DNA of 64,000 bases from Hibiscus mutabilis (lineage: Eukaryota; Streptophyta; Magnoliopsida; Malvales; Malvaceae), in contig CM033745.1 in the NCBI GenBank assembly GCA_019671005.1, positions 36,997,834-37,061,833 of the forward strand. The letters run 5' to 3'. Within the stretch, counting starts at the first letter, position 1; every line of letters begins with the position of its first letter. Positions 1 through 11,735 of the stretch are shown piece after piece. Under the pieces are notes generated by a model that was not told where the DNA came from, made no database searches, and saw only the letters and a program-made list of their open reading frames with translations. The position numbers and the translations under genes were made by a program.

Positions 1-1
1 T

Positions 2-241
2 AAATTCGATAACCTTGGAGTTATCAACCGATTGAAATCTAAGATTTTTAATGCTTGGGATTCTGCTGCTGTGGAACGGGATATCATGAGTGTGATTACG
101 AAGATTCCATGAATTTCCTTCTCTTACGTTCCTTGTGTTTGTAACCAAACTGTCGATTGGGTAGCAAGGGCTGCTAAGTCGAATTTCTGCTCGGATAATT
201 GGCCTTTTGTTGTTCCTCCTGTACTGAGGATTCTCTTGTAG
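2..241 (+). pseudogene. C-terminal remnant of RNase H-like domain (non-LTR retrotransposon type)
   Basis: Frame 2 from the left edge reads as the end of a plant RNase H-like (RVT_3-type) domain. The motif NQTVDWVA(R/K)AA near positions 150-175 resembles the usual ANxxADxxAK helix, and the WPFVVPPVL tail is typical of such proteins in plant LINEs. A TGA at 110-112 interrupts the frame, and the final stop is TAG at 239-241. The rest of the gene lies left of the window. It is probably a dead LINE-derived copy. A domesticated RNase H-like gene is possible but less likely because of the internal stop. Confidence 0.6.
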
Positions 242-343
242 TTTGTTAAGTAACCTACTATCTCTTTTAGTAAAAAAACAAAACAAATTCTAAAAATATT
301 TATAAAAAAATCATGCTTAAATAATAATAATTAAATAGATATA

Positions 344-502
344 TTTTGATACATAAGTTGTGTAAAAATATTTTACAACCCTTCTTTAAAAGCTAAATTT
401 TAAATCTAAAACTCTTGAACCTAAATTCTAACAATAAACTCCTAAACCCTACAACTTAAACTCATAAACTAAATCCTAATATAACAAGTTTGTGTATCAA
501 AG
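344..502. mobile_element. Small MITE with CCCTAAA-like interior
   Basis: The ends are imperfect inverted repeats: TTTTGATACATAAGTTG on the left and the complement of CAAGTTTGTGTATCAAA on the right. The interior is a C/T/A-rich tract with irregular CCTAAACCCT-like units. The same architecture recurs at 28780-28912, 43773-44018 and, as a half copy, at 6850-7000. No target duplication was resolved. Confidence 0.5.
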
Positions 503-806
503 TTTTTTTTTCTATAATTAAAACCCACATAAATATATATATTTATAAGTAGCAAACATTCACACCATATAAATTCGATGATGTATTAACTTATGAATTA
601 AAAGTAATCAAAACCTAAACAAACGAGTGGTCCTAGTGGAAAAGAAGATGTTCATTTTAGGAGAGTTATATTTAATTTTCTTTGTCTGCAAGTTATGTGT
701 GAATTGTCAAAGGGTTAATAGTTTGTATGAACATCTACTACCTTAAAATTACCTTTAGACTATTTAAAAAATAATAAAAACCCAATTTGTATTATAAGTA
801 AAATAC
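503..806. other. AT-rich spacer, no gene seen
   Basis: AT-rich DNA without a reading frame that resembles a protein. It contains short TA runs near 534-545 but no feature I can support. Confidence 0.5.
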
Positions 807-2285
807 AAGCTAAATGGTCAAATTTGCTCGGGTAGTAAACCCAAATCAGCAATGTTGTCCTTATTTTTTTTGCATCAATTTTGCCCTTAAAGACATTCAA
901 TTGCAGTAATTTTGCCCCTTAGCTGACATTGACCGTTAAAGAGTTGACGTGGTAGTTAACGGTGTTGACGTAGCAGTCTATTGTGCTGACGTGGCAGTAC
1001 ACATGTGATGATGATATGGCAGAGGGGTTGAATTGATTTTTTTAACGACTTCGAGGGCGTAATTGATTATTTTGCTAAGTTTCAGGGGCATAATTGATTT
1101 TAATTGAATGTTCGATAACTTATTTAATATTTAAACTAAAAATAAGAAATTGTTAAAATTTAAAAATATTTAAATAATCATAAAATATTAAAAATAAAAA
1201 CACTATAATTAATTTAAAAAACTAAATAATAACATAAAATTAAAAATATCGAAAGTTGTAAATATTAGAAAAATCAAAATTTTAAAATATTTATAAAAAC
1301 TATCGAAAAAGTATTCGACTGTTTCTGGTTATGCAAAGCCTATTAATATTTTTTGAACAAATTTTCAATAGAATCATGCTTCCATTAGAGTAGTAATAAA
1401 ACAAAATTTCTTCTTCGTTTTTCTACATCAAATATTAATGATATCAGTTTGAGGTAAAAAACAAAAGAAAATTTGAGTTTTATTGTTATTCTAATACAAG
1501 GATGATTCTATTAATTTTTTTAACGAATGATAATACTTTAACTGACAAAGTCAAAGACTTTTACGATAAAATTGTTCAATTTTTTAATACTTTATAAATA
1601 CTTTTTAATTTTTATATTTATATTTTATAATTTCTAATATATTTTAATTTTTATATTAACTTTTATTTTTAATAATTTTTAAATATTTTATTTTATTTTT
1701 ATTAAGCTTATGATTTTTTAAAAAAATAAAGAATAATTTAAATTTTTATGGCAGTTTTCACTTTTCTTATTTTTAAAATTACAGGGACCCAAAGGATATT
1801 TACACAAATTTATTAATCGATTTTTCATAAATTTTGTTTGTAAAAGTTCAACTCAAAAGATTAAATTATTCATCTCATTTTATTCAAAAACTAAATAAAT
1901 CGATTAAATTAATTTTAATTTTAAACAAATTATTTATCCATTTTTGAAAATTTTAATAATTTCTTAAATTCTCATTTTTTTAGCTTAAATATTAAATAAG
2001 TTATCGAACATTCAATTAAAATCAATTATGCATTTAAACTCGGCAAAATAATCAATTATGCCCTCGAATCCAGTTAAAAAATCAATTCATCCCCTTTACC
2101 ACATCATCACATGTGTACTGCCACGTCAGCATCGTGAACTGTCACGTCAGTACTTTAATGGTCAACGTCGGTCAAGAGGAAAAATTGCTACAATTGAATG
2201 ACTTCGAGGACAAAATTGAAGTAAAAAAAAGTAAGGGCAACATTGCTGATTTGTGTTTATAGAGACAAATTTTACCCTTTAGCTT
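807..2285. mobile_element. TIR element with ~330-bp terminal inverted repeats (foldback/MULE-like)
   Basis: The sequence from about 807 to 1140 (starting AAGCTAAATGGTCAAATTTG) reappears inverted from 2285 back to about 1955 (AAGCTAAAGGGTAAAATTTG). Shared blocks include CAATGTTG, TTTTGCC, GACGTGGCAGTACACATGTGATGATG and ATTGAATGTTCGATAACTTATTTAATATTTAA, in that order and inverted. The middle is very AT-rich and has no open frame. This is a non-autonomous long-TIR element. No clear target duplication could be read, so the exact outer bases are approximate. Confidence 0.7.
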
Positions 2286-3367
2286 AAACTAAATTAGAGA
2301 ACTTAGTAAATCTATATTTTTTATGGCATTCGAATTTCACTTTATTAAACACTTTTAAAACTCACCTTTTTGTTAATAATCATGAAATAATATAATGAAG
2401 TAATAAATTAGAGTAAATTCACATTATTAACATATATAAATAAAAATCTGAGTTTGTTAAACAAGAATTATTCCTCCAGTTTCATAGATAAACATTACTA
2501 GTCACCTATATCTTTTTACTATTAGTATAACACCATAAAAGCAATATTCATTAGAAGTCACATAATATTTTACAATTCCTAAAATATATTAAAAGGAACT
2601 CAAAAAACTTATAGTATAGTACATACATATTTTAGCAACGTTAGATTTTTTAATTACGAAAATACCAATGACATCAAGATGCAGCATCTACACAATAGTA
2701 TCAACCATGAATCTTGCAAAGTACGAATACTAAAAGTGTGGAACTCTATCACGATGATCGACAATAAAAATGGCAATAAATAGGGACGAACGCATGATCT
2801 TATATTAGGAGACAAACTTATAAAATTTTAAGATGACGAACTTATAAAATTTTGGGAGAGCCGAAAATAATTTTTTAATAGAAAATACATAAAAAAATTT
2901 AAATTATATATGAATTTCAAATTTTTAGGGGACGACTGTCCCTTTCAATTCCTCACCGAGTCCATCCCTGACAACAAGGACAACACCTAACAACCATCTT
3001 TAAAATTATTAGAATTATTGCACCAAAGTGACGAATCAAAAATATAAGTCGATTAGCTTTAAACATGTATGACATTATCTTTAAAGATGTTTTGTTTTAT
3101 AATATATCTCAAGATTCAATAAACTCTTGCAAACGATAGATAGAAATCAACAATAAATCTCAACAAAATACTCAACAAATTGAAATTGGTGTAGAAAACA
3201 AGGGAAAAGAAGAGGTTTTCATTTTAGGGTGTATATAGCATTAAAGTGAGACAAAGTATTATAACATAGTTAAACTACTTCTACCTTGACTAAATTTAGT
3301 TGTTATCATATAAGTCATTTACTTTTTTGGACTCTCTAAAAAATTCAGTAGAATAAAAAAAAATAAG
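2286..3367. other. AT-rich intergenic DNA with degenerate repeat remnant
   Basis: No coding frame was recognised. The part at about 2780-2970, with its TATAAAATTTT blocks and a TCCATCCCTGAC end, resembles the remnant at 29500-29850, so it is probably a decayed dispersed repeat. Confidence 0.4.
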
Positions 3368-4134
3368 AGTTAAGAGTTCAATAAGCTCCTAAATTTTGCA
3401 AAAAAAAATTAATTAAGCTCTTAATTTTTTTTACCTAATTAAGCCTTCAAACTTAAGAAATAAATTAATTTGGCCCTTTGACCAACGTTGACCGTTAACT
3501 TTATCGGTTTTTAAAATTATTTTTGACACATACCGCAATAGGATAATGCCACTTGTCATTTCTAAGAAATTTTAAATTTTTAAAAATTTTATATAAATCA
3601 GAAAAAAATCTAAAATAAAATAACTTTTTATTGTTTTATATTTTTAAAAAATAACTTTTATTATTTTATATTATAAAAATCAAAATAACTCTTATTATTT
3701 TATATTTTTTCAATTTATTTTTATAATTTTATAATAATAATTAATATTTTAAATTTTTAAAAATATTTTAATCTTTATAAAATTATTATTTATTATTTTG
3801 AATAAATTTTGAAATTAAAAAAATATTTTATATATTTTTAAAATAATTTTTATAATTTTCCAAATTTTTTTTAATTTTTTAGAAATTTTTATATTTTTTG
3901 TATATTTTAAAAATTAAAATTTAAAAGTTCTTAGAAATGGCAAGTAGCATTATCATGTTGCAACACATGTCAATAAAATTTTGAAGAAAAAATTATTAAA
4001 GTTAACGGTCAATGTTGGTTAAAGGGACAAATTGATTTTTTCTTGAGTTTGAGGGCTTAGTTGGGTGCAAAAAAAAATTTTAAAGACTTAATTGATTTTT
4101 TACAAAAATTTAAGGACTTATTGAACTTTTAAGC
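3368..4134. mobile_element. TIR element with ~200-bp inverted repeats
   Basis: The left end (GTTAAGAGTTCAATAAGCTCC) is mirrored by the right end (complement of GGACTTATTGAACTTTTAAGCC). The repeats continue inward through matched blocks including GACCAACGTTGACCGTTAAC and TGCCACTTGTCATTTCTAAGAA. The centre is A/T-rich with TTTTATATT-like direct repeats. It is non-coding. Low-complexity A-runs at both flanks prevent a confident target-duplication call. Confidence 0.65.
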
Positions 4135-4246
4135 CAAAAAAAAAAAAGATTTGAATTTCACAACATGTTTCGTATGTGAGTCACCTTCTTAATTTCGCTC
4201 TTACTTTCAAAAGTGTAAAATGACTTATAAACAAGAGTCTAAAGCT

Positions 4247-4271
4247 TTATATATATATATATATATATATA
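4247..4271. repeat. (AT)n microsatellite
   Basis: An uninterrupted run of alternating TA just upstream of the desaturase pseudogene. Confidence 0.8.
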
Positions 4272-4454
4272 ATTTGACTTTTTTTAAATATAGTATTGAT
4301 ATGTACCAATACTAAAAAAAATCGATATGTTCACCAGTATAATATTAAGTATCTTGATTTTACTACAAGTTTAACTATTTTTTGAAAATCTAAAAACATA
4401 TATCATGTTGTATCTGGTAGGACCTCTTGTTTCGGTCATAGGTCGGGTCGGGTC

Positions 4455-5077
4455 AGATGAACATCGCTACTCTGACGTATCCAAGGATTACATAAAGCTT
4501 GGTGCCGAGTTTTCAAAGATGGGTCTTTCTGAAAAGAAAGGACACGGGACTTGCATTTGCTTTGCATCATAGCATTGTTGGTTTTTTGGACTTGGTATCC
4601 ATTGCTTGTCTCTTGTTTGCCTAATTGGTATGAAAGAGTGATGTTTGTGATTGCCAGTTTTGCTGTAACTGGAATCCAACATGTTCAGTTCTGTTTAAAC
4701 CATTTTTCGTCGAGTGTTTACATTGGACCACGGTGCAGAAACATTGGTTCGAGAAGCAAATTGATGGGACACTTAATATATTGTGTTCATCATGGATGGA
4801 TTGGTTCTATGGTGGCCTGCAATTCCAGGTTGAGCACCATTTGTTTCCAAGGTTGCCCAGGTGCCATCTGAGGAAATTTCACCCTCCGTTAAGGAGCTAT
4901 GCAAGAAAAACAATCCGGCATACAATTGTGCATCGTTTTGGAAGGCTCGAGACTCTTAGATCAGCCGCCTTGCAGGCTCCAAAGAACTTGGTATGGGAAG
5001 CAGACAATACTCATGAGATTGAAAATGTGAAGGCTCCTCTTATGTTCTGCCATTGCTTTGAGGTCTTCAACTATTAA
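4455..5077 (+). pseudogene. Sphingolipid delta-8 (long-chain base) desaturase, internally deleted pseudogene
   Basis: Intact relatives are ER-membrane front-end desaturases of about 450 residues: an N-terminal cytochrome b5 domain fused to a membrane desaturase with three His boxes that makes delta-8 unsaturated sphingoid bases. What remains is the linker after the b5 domain (SDVSKDY..LGAEFSKMGL..EKKGHG, about 4470-4550). It is joined directly, in another frame, to the C-terminal third (WYPLLVSCLPNW, GIQHVQFCLNHFSSSVY, then a second frame with the third His box QVEHHLFPRLPRC). The b5 domain and the first two His boxes are missing. A further frameshift lies near 4730, and the tail lacks the segment between SAALQA and PKNLVWEA. 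No introns are seen, as in the Arabidopsis SLD genes. Clearly non-functional. Confidence 0.85.
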
Positions 5078-5600
5078 TGCTTATGTTTTTTTTATGACTA
5101 TATATCAAGTTTTTCTCTTAAGGGTTATCAAATTCTACCTGGTTTCCCCCATTTGCTAGCTCTGGCTTGCATTTTCCATCAATAAATAGACAATTTGATT
5201 GGGAAAGTGGACCTTGAAAGAAGCATCGCCAACGTAGAATGTGGACCAATGCTTGAGGCAAAAAGTTTACACAAACGATTAGTTTTAAGGTGGAAGTCGA
5301 AAAACATGTACATACGACGGAAAAAAGAAGTTTTCATCTCTGTTGCGGCGAGTTAATGGGGTGTTTTCACACGTATAGTTGACTAGTTGGCAACCTAGGC
5401 CTAACAATAAAAGCAGATGGAATAGGATTATAGATACTAAAAAAGCTACTTAAAAAGGCTTAATAATTTGATGATAAAAGAATTGAAGTAACATTACCAA
5501 AAATGGGAGAGGGCTGGCAGACGAATGAAATCAAAATGCTTTGCAGGTGAACTGAGAATATGAAAGATTAAAGAATACGTAATTAAACCCCGCATGACAA
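5078..5600. other. Intergenic DNA downstream of desaturase pseudogene
   Basis: Moderately AT-rich with no protein-like frame. It may include the former 3' flank of the desaturase copy. Confidence 0.4.
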
Positions 5601-5604
5601 AGTA

Positions 5605-5710
5605 TCAAGGTGTTGTGGTGTAGTTGGTTGTCGTGTCAGTCCAAGACACTACAAGATTTCAGTTTAAGTTCGGGAGATGTCAATTTATTCTTTTTTTGCT
5701 CTCTTTTTTT
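5605..5710 (+). mobile_element. tRNA-derived SINE candidate
   Basis: A box A-like block (TGGTGTAGTTGG, 5616-5627) is followed 35-40 bases later by a degenerate box B-like block (GTTTAAGTTC, about 5662-5671) and then GGGAGATGTCAATTT and a T-rich tail. This is the layout of plant tRNA-derived SINEs transcribed by RNA polymerase III. It does not fold as a full tRNA by eye, so a functional tRNA gene is unlikely. No target duplication was identified. Confidence 0.45.
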
Positions 5711-7640
5711 CTCTAAAAAATGGTAAAAATTAAGTTTATGCCGTTACCGAAGATCAAATTCAAATTACTCCCATGTTAAAGCAAAAATACTCATCACTAT
5801 ACTACAACGACCATGTTAAAGCTTAGCTTATTGTTTTTATAGATAGAGTCTAATTAATACCTGCAGGCATATTTTGGTAGTTATAATTTTTAGCAATTAA
5901 ATTAATGTTGTACATAAAATGAAATTTCGCATGAACTTAGTTTAATTATTCTTTTAACTATTATTTTTAAACTAAAAATTTCTTACTTGTAAAATGAAAA
6001 TGGTAAATTACTTATCTCCCACCGTTACTTTATTTTCTTCGCTAACAGTTTTAGTAGAGTAACTATATGGTTGAACACTTATGTTTCATAAGTACTTTTG
6101 CTCACTAATTATATTTTAATGTTATCAATTTATAAAATTTTAGTCACTGACACATTAAAATCTGTTAGTTTGATTATATAACATATTAATAAAAAGAGGC
6201 TAAATTTAGTTTGATCCTTAAAATTTAGATATAATACTAATTTCACCCTTAAATTTCAGATAAAATATTATTTTAACTCTTAAGTTTTAGATAAAAATAT
6301 TAATTTAATCACCGAATAAAATTAAAAATACTAAAATTTATTTCTCATTTCTTGATATTTCTTGATTTCTTTGATTTACCCAACAACTTCTCCGTTGTCG
6401 TCTCTTTCTTTATGCTATATTGACATCTTTTCGGATGACTAAAACTGGAGTCATTTCAGTTCTTTTGCAACTTGTAATAATTCATTAGCTTTTTTCAGAG
6501 AAAAAAAAATCCAGAGAATCTATTCAAATCAACCCATATGGTATATGTGTAGTTCTAGTTAGAGTTTTAAAGGAACCCATTTGCTAAATGCTCTTAATCC
6601 CATTTTGACAACAATAATAATGCAATTTAAACTTCAAAACCTAAACTACCCACTTTAAAATATTCTGCCACAAAGTGAGAGTATCTCCATTTAACCCTTT
6701 ATTAAGCATTTTGACTTCCACCTCTCTATTCAGATTTTTTAACTTTAAATTTTAAGTTGTATTCACTTAAACTTTAAATTCTAAACTAAATTTTAAATTT
6801 CAAAATTAACTGGCTTATGAAAACTTTTTCCGTCTATGTAAATATAATAATGAGTAAAACTTTAATACACAGCCTGTGTAAAACATGCTTGTATTTTTAC
6901 CTTACAAAATACAAATCCTAAATTTTTAACCCTAAACTTCTAACATTTAAACCTTAAAGTATAATCTTAACCCCTAAAATTAAAACAACCGTAATAATTA
7001 CTCAAAAAAATCTTTGTTTATCGATTACTAATTGATTTTGACCCACCTCTCTCTATGTTTAAACATTTTTTTGAGATAAGTTTAAACATTTTTTTGAACT
7101 TACCAAAGAGTGAAAGATCCACGAGTCTAACATGCGACATGTTTAAGGTGTAACTAAAAGAGGGTAAGTTTTGAAATTTATTTTCGAACTGAAAATGTTA
7201 AACATTTTAATAACATTTTCGATTTTTTTTTAGTTTTTTTTAAGTATTAATACTTATTTTATAAGCTTCGATAATTTATCTTAAACTAAAAATTAATCAT
7301 AAAAACTAAGTATCGATACTATTGAAACTTGCAAAAAATAGGAAAAAATAATTGAAAATATTATCAAAATTTTAACATTTTTAATTAAAAAATAACTTTT
7401 AAAATTTATCACTTTTTAGGTGCACCTTAAATATACAGCATTCCAGAACTTCACTTAATTTTAGTGGGGAATACATGGGCACATTAAGACAAAATTCCAA
7501 CGGCAATTGTCTACGCAGACCCATGATGACGATATGCACTCGAAGACATTAATTATAACATCATAACAGTAGTAGCATACAAGTCTCACCCTTGTCCTTT
7601 TCTGTAACCATTTTGTTCTGAGTGAAGGACGGAAATATAT
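5711..7640. other. AT-rich intergenic DNA, repeat fragments
   Basis: No gene seen. The part at 6850-7000 (AAAACTTTAATACACAGCCTGTGTAAAAC followed by CTAAA-type tracts) matches one end of the MITE at 43773-44018. A duplicated TTTAAACATTTTTTTGA unit occurs near 7055-7100. Confidence 0.45.
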
Positions 7641-7917
7641 CATTAATGGCAGGGGCTGTTGCCCTATGCAGGAGATTTTTTTACCTTTAATTTTTTATAT
7701 TACTTTTTAAAGAAAATTAAATTAAAATTATAAATTTATTATTTACCTTTCAAAAGTTATATTTTATTCCAACTAGTTCCGTCCTTAATAATATGTACTT
7801 TTGAACTTCTTGATCTGAAACGGAACTGTTTGATTTCAGATTCAGGGCAGAAGCCACATTTGTCACGCAATTCCAAGCACTTTATTTTACTAAACAAAGC
7901 AAAAAGTTTAAATCCCT

Positions 7918-7961
7918 TTCTTATCAGTTATCAGTTACCAGTTACCAGTTACCAGTTACCT
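7918..7961. repeat. Short tandem repeat (CAGTTAC)n
   Basis: A 7-base unit, CAGTTAC or CAGTTAT, is repeated about five to six times head to tail. Confidence 0.75.
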
Positions 7962-8128
7962 TCACACTTTTTTATGGCTTCCCCTTGTCATAAAAGTAAT
8001 CATTTAACAGTTGTTTTAGCTTAAGTAATGGCAATAGCTTTGCTACTACTGTCAAGGTGATTGGCTTTAGGAAACAAAGACAAAAATAAACAGCAATTGA
8101 AATAAAAATTATTCTGGAAACTGTATTC

Positions 8129-8934
8129 TCAAAAGGTCCATTTCCAGATCTTGATCCTAAGATCAACTTTACATTTAGCTCTGGAGACGTTAGCCAAGCA
8201 CGAGGACTTACCTTTGGGAATGGCCCCTTTAATCCCATCGCAAGTAACCCTAATCCCCACTTTCTTGCTCCTCAATCCACCCATGTTCACCATCACCCTC
8301 GTATCCATCTCAACTTTCAAGGACACCCCATTTTTCTTCTTCAGATCCGGTCTTAAGCTGTTCGCCGTGTCCAAATCCAGATCACTCGAAGTCGCCACCA
8401 CGGCTCCCTTGAAAGTGGTGTCGTTTTTGCTATCACTGACGAACGCCGGCAATGCTCCGTTGCCTAAAAACACGTCGCTGCTGCTCGACACGCATGAAAC
8501 CACGAAAGCGTCGTAAGAGAAGGAGAGGTATGAGTTTGGGTTTTTGGAAGAAAGGGTTAAGTTGAAAAGGGTAGAGAGGTGGGAGGAGTCGGAGTCGGCG
8601 GCCGTCGTTAGGTTCAGGCGGTGGATGCGGAGTGAAGCGAGGGTGAAAGAAGGGCGCTGAGGGCGGTAAAGGACGTAAAGGGCGGTGCCGGTCATGGCAC
8701 CTAAGAGCACGAGTAGGAGTATTACGAGGATGGTCCAGCAACAGAAGCAACAACAATAGTTCCGCCGTGGACGGTTATCGTGACGGCGGTTGTAGGGTTT
8801 TGGACGGTATGGTGGGCGTGAAGTAGGGTTGTAAAGGTGGGATGCTTTGGTGCCGCCGTTTGTTGCAGCTGTTTTGGTGGGTGCGGTTCCACCGTGCCGC
8901 CGTTGGGATTGGAGGGAGGGGCTTTATCTGACAT
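8129..8934 (-). CDS. NDR1/HIN1-like (NHL, LEA-2 domain) membrane protein, frameshifted near N-terminus
   Basis: NHL proteins are small plasma-membrane proteins with one N-terminal transmembrane helix and an extracellular LEA-2 (WHy) domain. Several act in pathogen response. The C-terminal frame gives a basic region (RRHDNRPRR), a Cys-rich stretch (CCCFCCW), a hydrophobic helix (ILVILLLVLLGAMTG), the family signature YVLYRPQRPSF, the LEA-2 domain with the NPN motif, and the ending KIWKW(T/S)F. The closest layout I recall is Arabidopsis NHL13. A matching start, MSDKAPPSNPNGG at 8934, is one nucleotide out of frame: 806 nt from ATG to stop is not a multiple of three. No ATG lies in the main frame before the helix. 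The shift lies near 8870-8900, either an assembly error or a real lesion. A single exon of about 268 residues is expected. Confidence 0.8.
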
Positions 8935-9144
8935 TGTGAGAATGGAAAAGAAAAGTGTTGGAGGGACAACGGGAGAGAAAGGGGCAAGTGAAGGGTGGAA
9001 TTTGTGAAGGACAGAGTGTGACAGGCAAAGGAATTGAAGCAAATGGAAAGGTACAGTCCACACAAAGATGACTCTGCCACCTCACCGTATTCTAAATTTA
9101 GGATAAACTACTTATTTCGTACCTAATCTATTTACACGTTTCTG

Positions 9145-9150
9145 TTTATA
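9145..9150 (-). promoter_or_regulatory. Possible TATA box of the NHL gene
   Basis: TATAAA on the minus strand, about 210 bases upstream of the inferred ATG at 8934, consistent with a 5' leader of roughly 180 bases. Position is the only support. Confidence 0.35.
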
Positions 9151-9937
9151 GCCATCTAATTATTTTATTTCATAAAATTATGCATAATGTTACATTTCGT
9201 TTCTATTTTGGTATATTTTGTTAAAAATATACGGTAAAATTGATATGATAATTTATATAAGGAGGGAGAAAATGAAAAAATAATTTAAAATACCATGTCA
9301 ACTTTGTCGTTAATTTTTAACTACGAATATCAAAATCAGAGGCGAATCTATAAATTTAAGAATGAGTCCAAAATATTTTTTCTCAAATGGGTATGCAAAA
9401 AAATTCCTTTTACACACTAAACAAAAGTAATATTTTAAGAAAAAAATAACACTAAATTAAACCTATTTTCTGAAAAAAAAATTCAAAAATAAAAATGTAA
9501 ATGCACCCAACCAGAGCTGAGTGTATCCGCTATTGACCAAAATAAAAACAAAATGTAGCGTTACAAATCATTTTGTCAAAAAAAATTACATGACTAAAAC
9601 AAAAACATGAGCATATGTAGGGTACAAAATTAGTAGTTTACCTTAAATTTAACAGTTTAATTATATATTACTTTTTAGATAAAATTTATTAATTATAAAT
9701 GAGTTAGACATTATATAACATATTATAAAATGTGGATATTTGTACAAAATAAATATAAAAGTTTATTTATAATCATGTTATATGGTTTAATTTATTGATA
9801 ATAAGATAATATATAATACAAAGTGGATAGTTTTAATGTTTTAATAACTAAGTAATATTGACAATTTTTCGGAGTTTGAATCTTACCCTTAATTATAAAT
9901 ATATAAATGATGAAAAAATACAAATATTCACTATTAT
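9151..9937. other. AT-rich intergenic DNA
   Basis: No gene or clearly bounded repeat recognised between the NHL promoter region and the hAT-like element. Confidence 0.4.
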
Positions 9938-10484
9938 TAGGGGTGTGCAAAAAAATAGAAAACTCGAAATCGATTTCGAAATATGAACCGAAAATTGGTT
10001 AATCGAACCAAAAGATTTAATTTTAGTTTGAATTTTATTTTTAAAAAGAAACCGGTTCGATTACGGTTTATGGTGTTGGGACAAATCAGGTAACAGAATC
10101 GAACGGTTATATAATATATATTATTATATTATATGTCATTTTAATATTTTATATTAAAAAAATAAGATTTTATTTTATTTTCTCATTTCCCAAAAGTAAA
10201 ATCATAATTTCATTTTATGAAGTTTAAGTGTTTAATTTGCTAGTATTAAAAAAGATAATAATATCATGTGTCATTTTTTAAACTATATACTTTTTTCTAA
10301 CATATTATTAAAATTTATACTTTTAATAAATAAAATAAAAAATCATTATTAAAATTGAACCGAATTGAATTTTCGGTTAACCGAATAAGTAATTAACCGA
10401 TTAAATGGTTACGATTTAAGGTCAAAAATTAAGTGACTCGAACTTACCGATTAACCGAAATAATTTGCTAATTATACACCCCTA
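9938..10484. mobile_element. hAT-like non-autonomous element (TAGGGGTG termini)
   Basis: The left end TAGGGGTGTGCAA is mirrored by the right end ...ATACACCCCTA. The subterminal parts are matching inverted sequences rich in CCGGTT/AACCGA motifs (GGTTAATCGAACC on the left, TTCGGTTAACCGAA on the right). Such ends are typical of plant hAT MITEs. The flanking 8-mers (actattat and aatattac) agree at 6 of 8 positions, compatible with a decayed 8-bp target duplication. No transposase is present. Confidence 0.6.
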
Positions 10485-10704
10485 AATATTACGTATATAT
10501 GAATCTGTAAAAAAAAAGTAGCTTTAAATATTTAAACACATTTTATGACTACAAAATACAAAGGGGAAAGTAGCGGCTCAACCTGACCCGTTGTGACCAT
10601 CGACGTGTATAATTTGAAGAGAGGAAGGATCGGGAAGTTGAGTGGGACCGACGAAGGGATCCGTTGTGTTTTTTTATTTTACTTTACTTTTTAAAATTAT
10701 TTTT

Positions 10705-11175
10705 TTAAGCTAATTGCATTATACGTCTTTAAACTATAATTTTAATTTTAAATTAGTACTTAATTTTTAAAATATTCTAATATCATCTTTAATTTATAAC
10801 TCTCATTTTAAATTGGTCCTCAAACTTTTAAATATTTCATTTTTATCTCCAAATTATGACCCTCGTTCTAAATTGATCCCCAAACATTTTGAATGTTTTA
10901 ATTCCATCCTCAAATTATTGTTTATATCATATCATATTATTACATAATACACACAGGTATTTCATGACAACTAACAATTTTTATAACCTTTTTATTAACA
11001 TAAGATATGATTAGAACATGCTGATAATTTGGGGTGAAATTAGAACATTTTAAAAGTTTGAGGATCAGTTTAGAATGTGAGTCATAGTTTGAGGATGAAA
11101 CTAGAATGCCCAAAAGTTTGGGACCAATTTAGAATGAAAGTCATAGTTTGGGGACGTGTGGTGCAATTGTCACTT
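10705..11175. mobile_element. Foldback-type element with sub-repeats in its inverted arms
   Basis: The two arms (10710-10920 and 10990-11170) are inverted copies. Each arm is made of degenerate ~70-base units carrying the phrase 'AAATTGGTCCTCAAACTTTT' or its complement (10811-10830, 10879-10895, 11055-11073, 11120-11137). The outer ends share TAATTGCATTATACGTC and GACGTGTGGTGCAATTG. Non-coding. Confidence 0.6.
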
Positions 11176-11405
11176 TTTTATAAGTCAAATCTTTTACTAA
11201 GTAAGAGATAATTATATTTTAAGGTAAATGTCAAAATGTGAACTCATATATGCAAGATGGGACAACATGATAATCATTGATCACTCGACCAATTAATAGA
11301 TTCTATATCGATAAATTTAACTATCTAAACTAACTCATATTAATAAATTTCTTTATTTTCCTTAAATTGTAAATTTCATATTAGGATTTTATAAGATTGA
11401 TTTTT

Positions 11406-11520
11406 TAATAGTTTAAAGGTAATTACAAGGTAGTATATGTTAATACATATTCTTAACCCTTTGACAAAGCACACGCACCTAGCAAATAAAGTGATTGAAC
11501 GCAGGTCTCCTAGGATGAAC
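11406..11520 (+). repeat. Dispersed repeat, copy 1
   Basis: Contains TAATAGTTTAAAGGTAATTACAA ... TATTCTTAACCCTTTGACAA ... GTGATTGAACGCAGG ... CTAGGATGAAC. The same blocks appear in the same order at 36472-36587. Family unknown. Confidence 0.6.
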
Positions 11521-11573
11521 AAATCGATTGATTTTATTGTTAGAAATGTTGGTGGAGAAAATTCGTAAGGTTT

Positions 11574-11735
11574 TCACTCATTTACTGCAAATTTAAGATG
11601 ACAATTACATGATTTAAATCACTCATTTACTACATATTTAATATGACAGTTACATGATTTAATCACTCATTTAATGCATATTTAATATGACAGTTACGTG
11701 ATTTAAAACATATTTAATATGATAGTTACAAACAA
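11574..11735 (+). repeat. ~44-bp tandem repeat, about 3.5 copies
   Basis: The unit starts TCACTCATTTA and contains ATTTAATATGACAGTTAC followed by (A/G)TGATTTAAA. It is repeated at 11574, 11618 and 11661, with a shortened last copy to 11735. Confidence 0.7.

Noticed and set aside
7461..7643. Small minus-strand frame of 60 codons
   Set aside because: No recognisable motif and no supporting promoter or conservation; the length is expected by chance.
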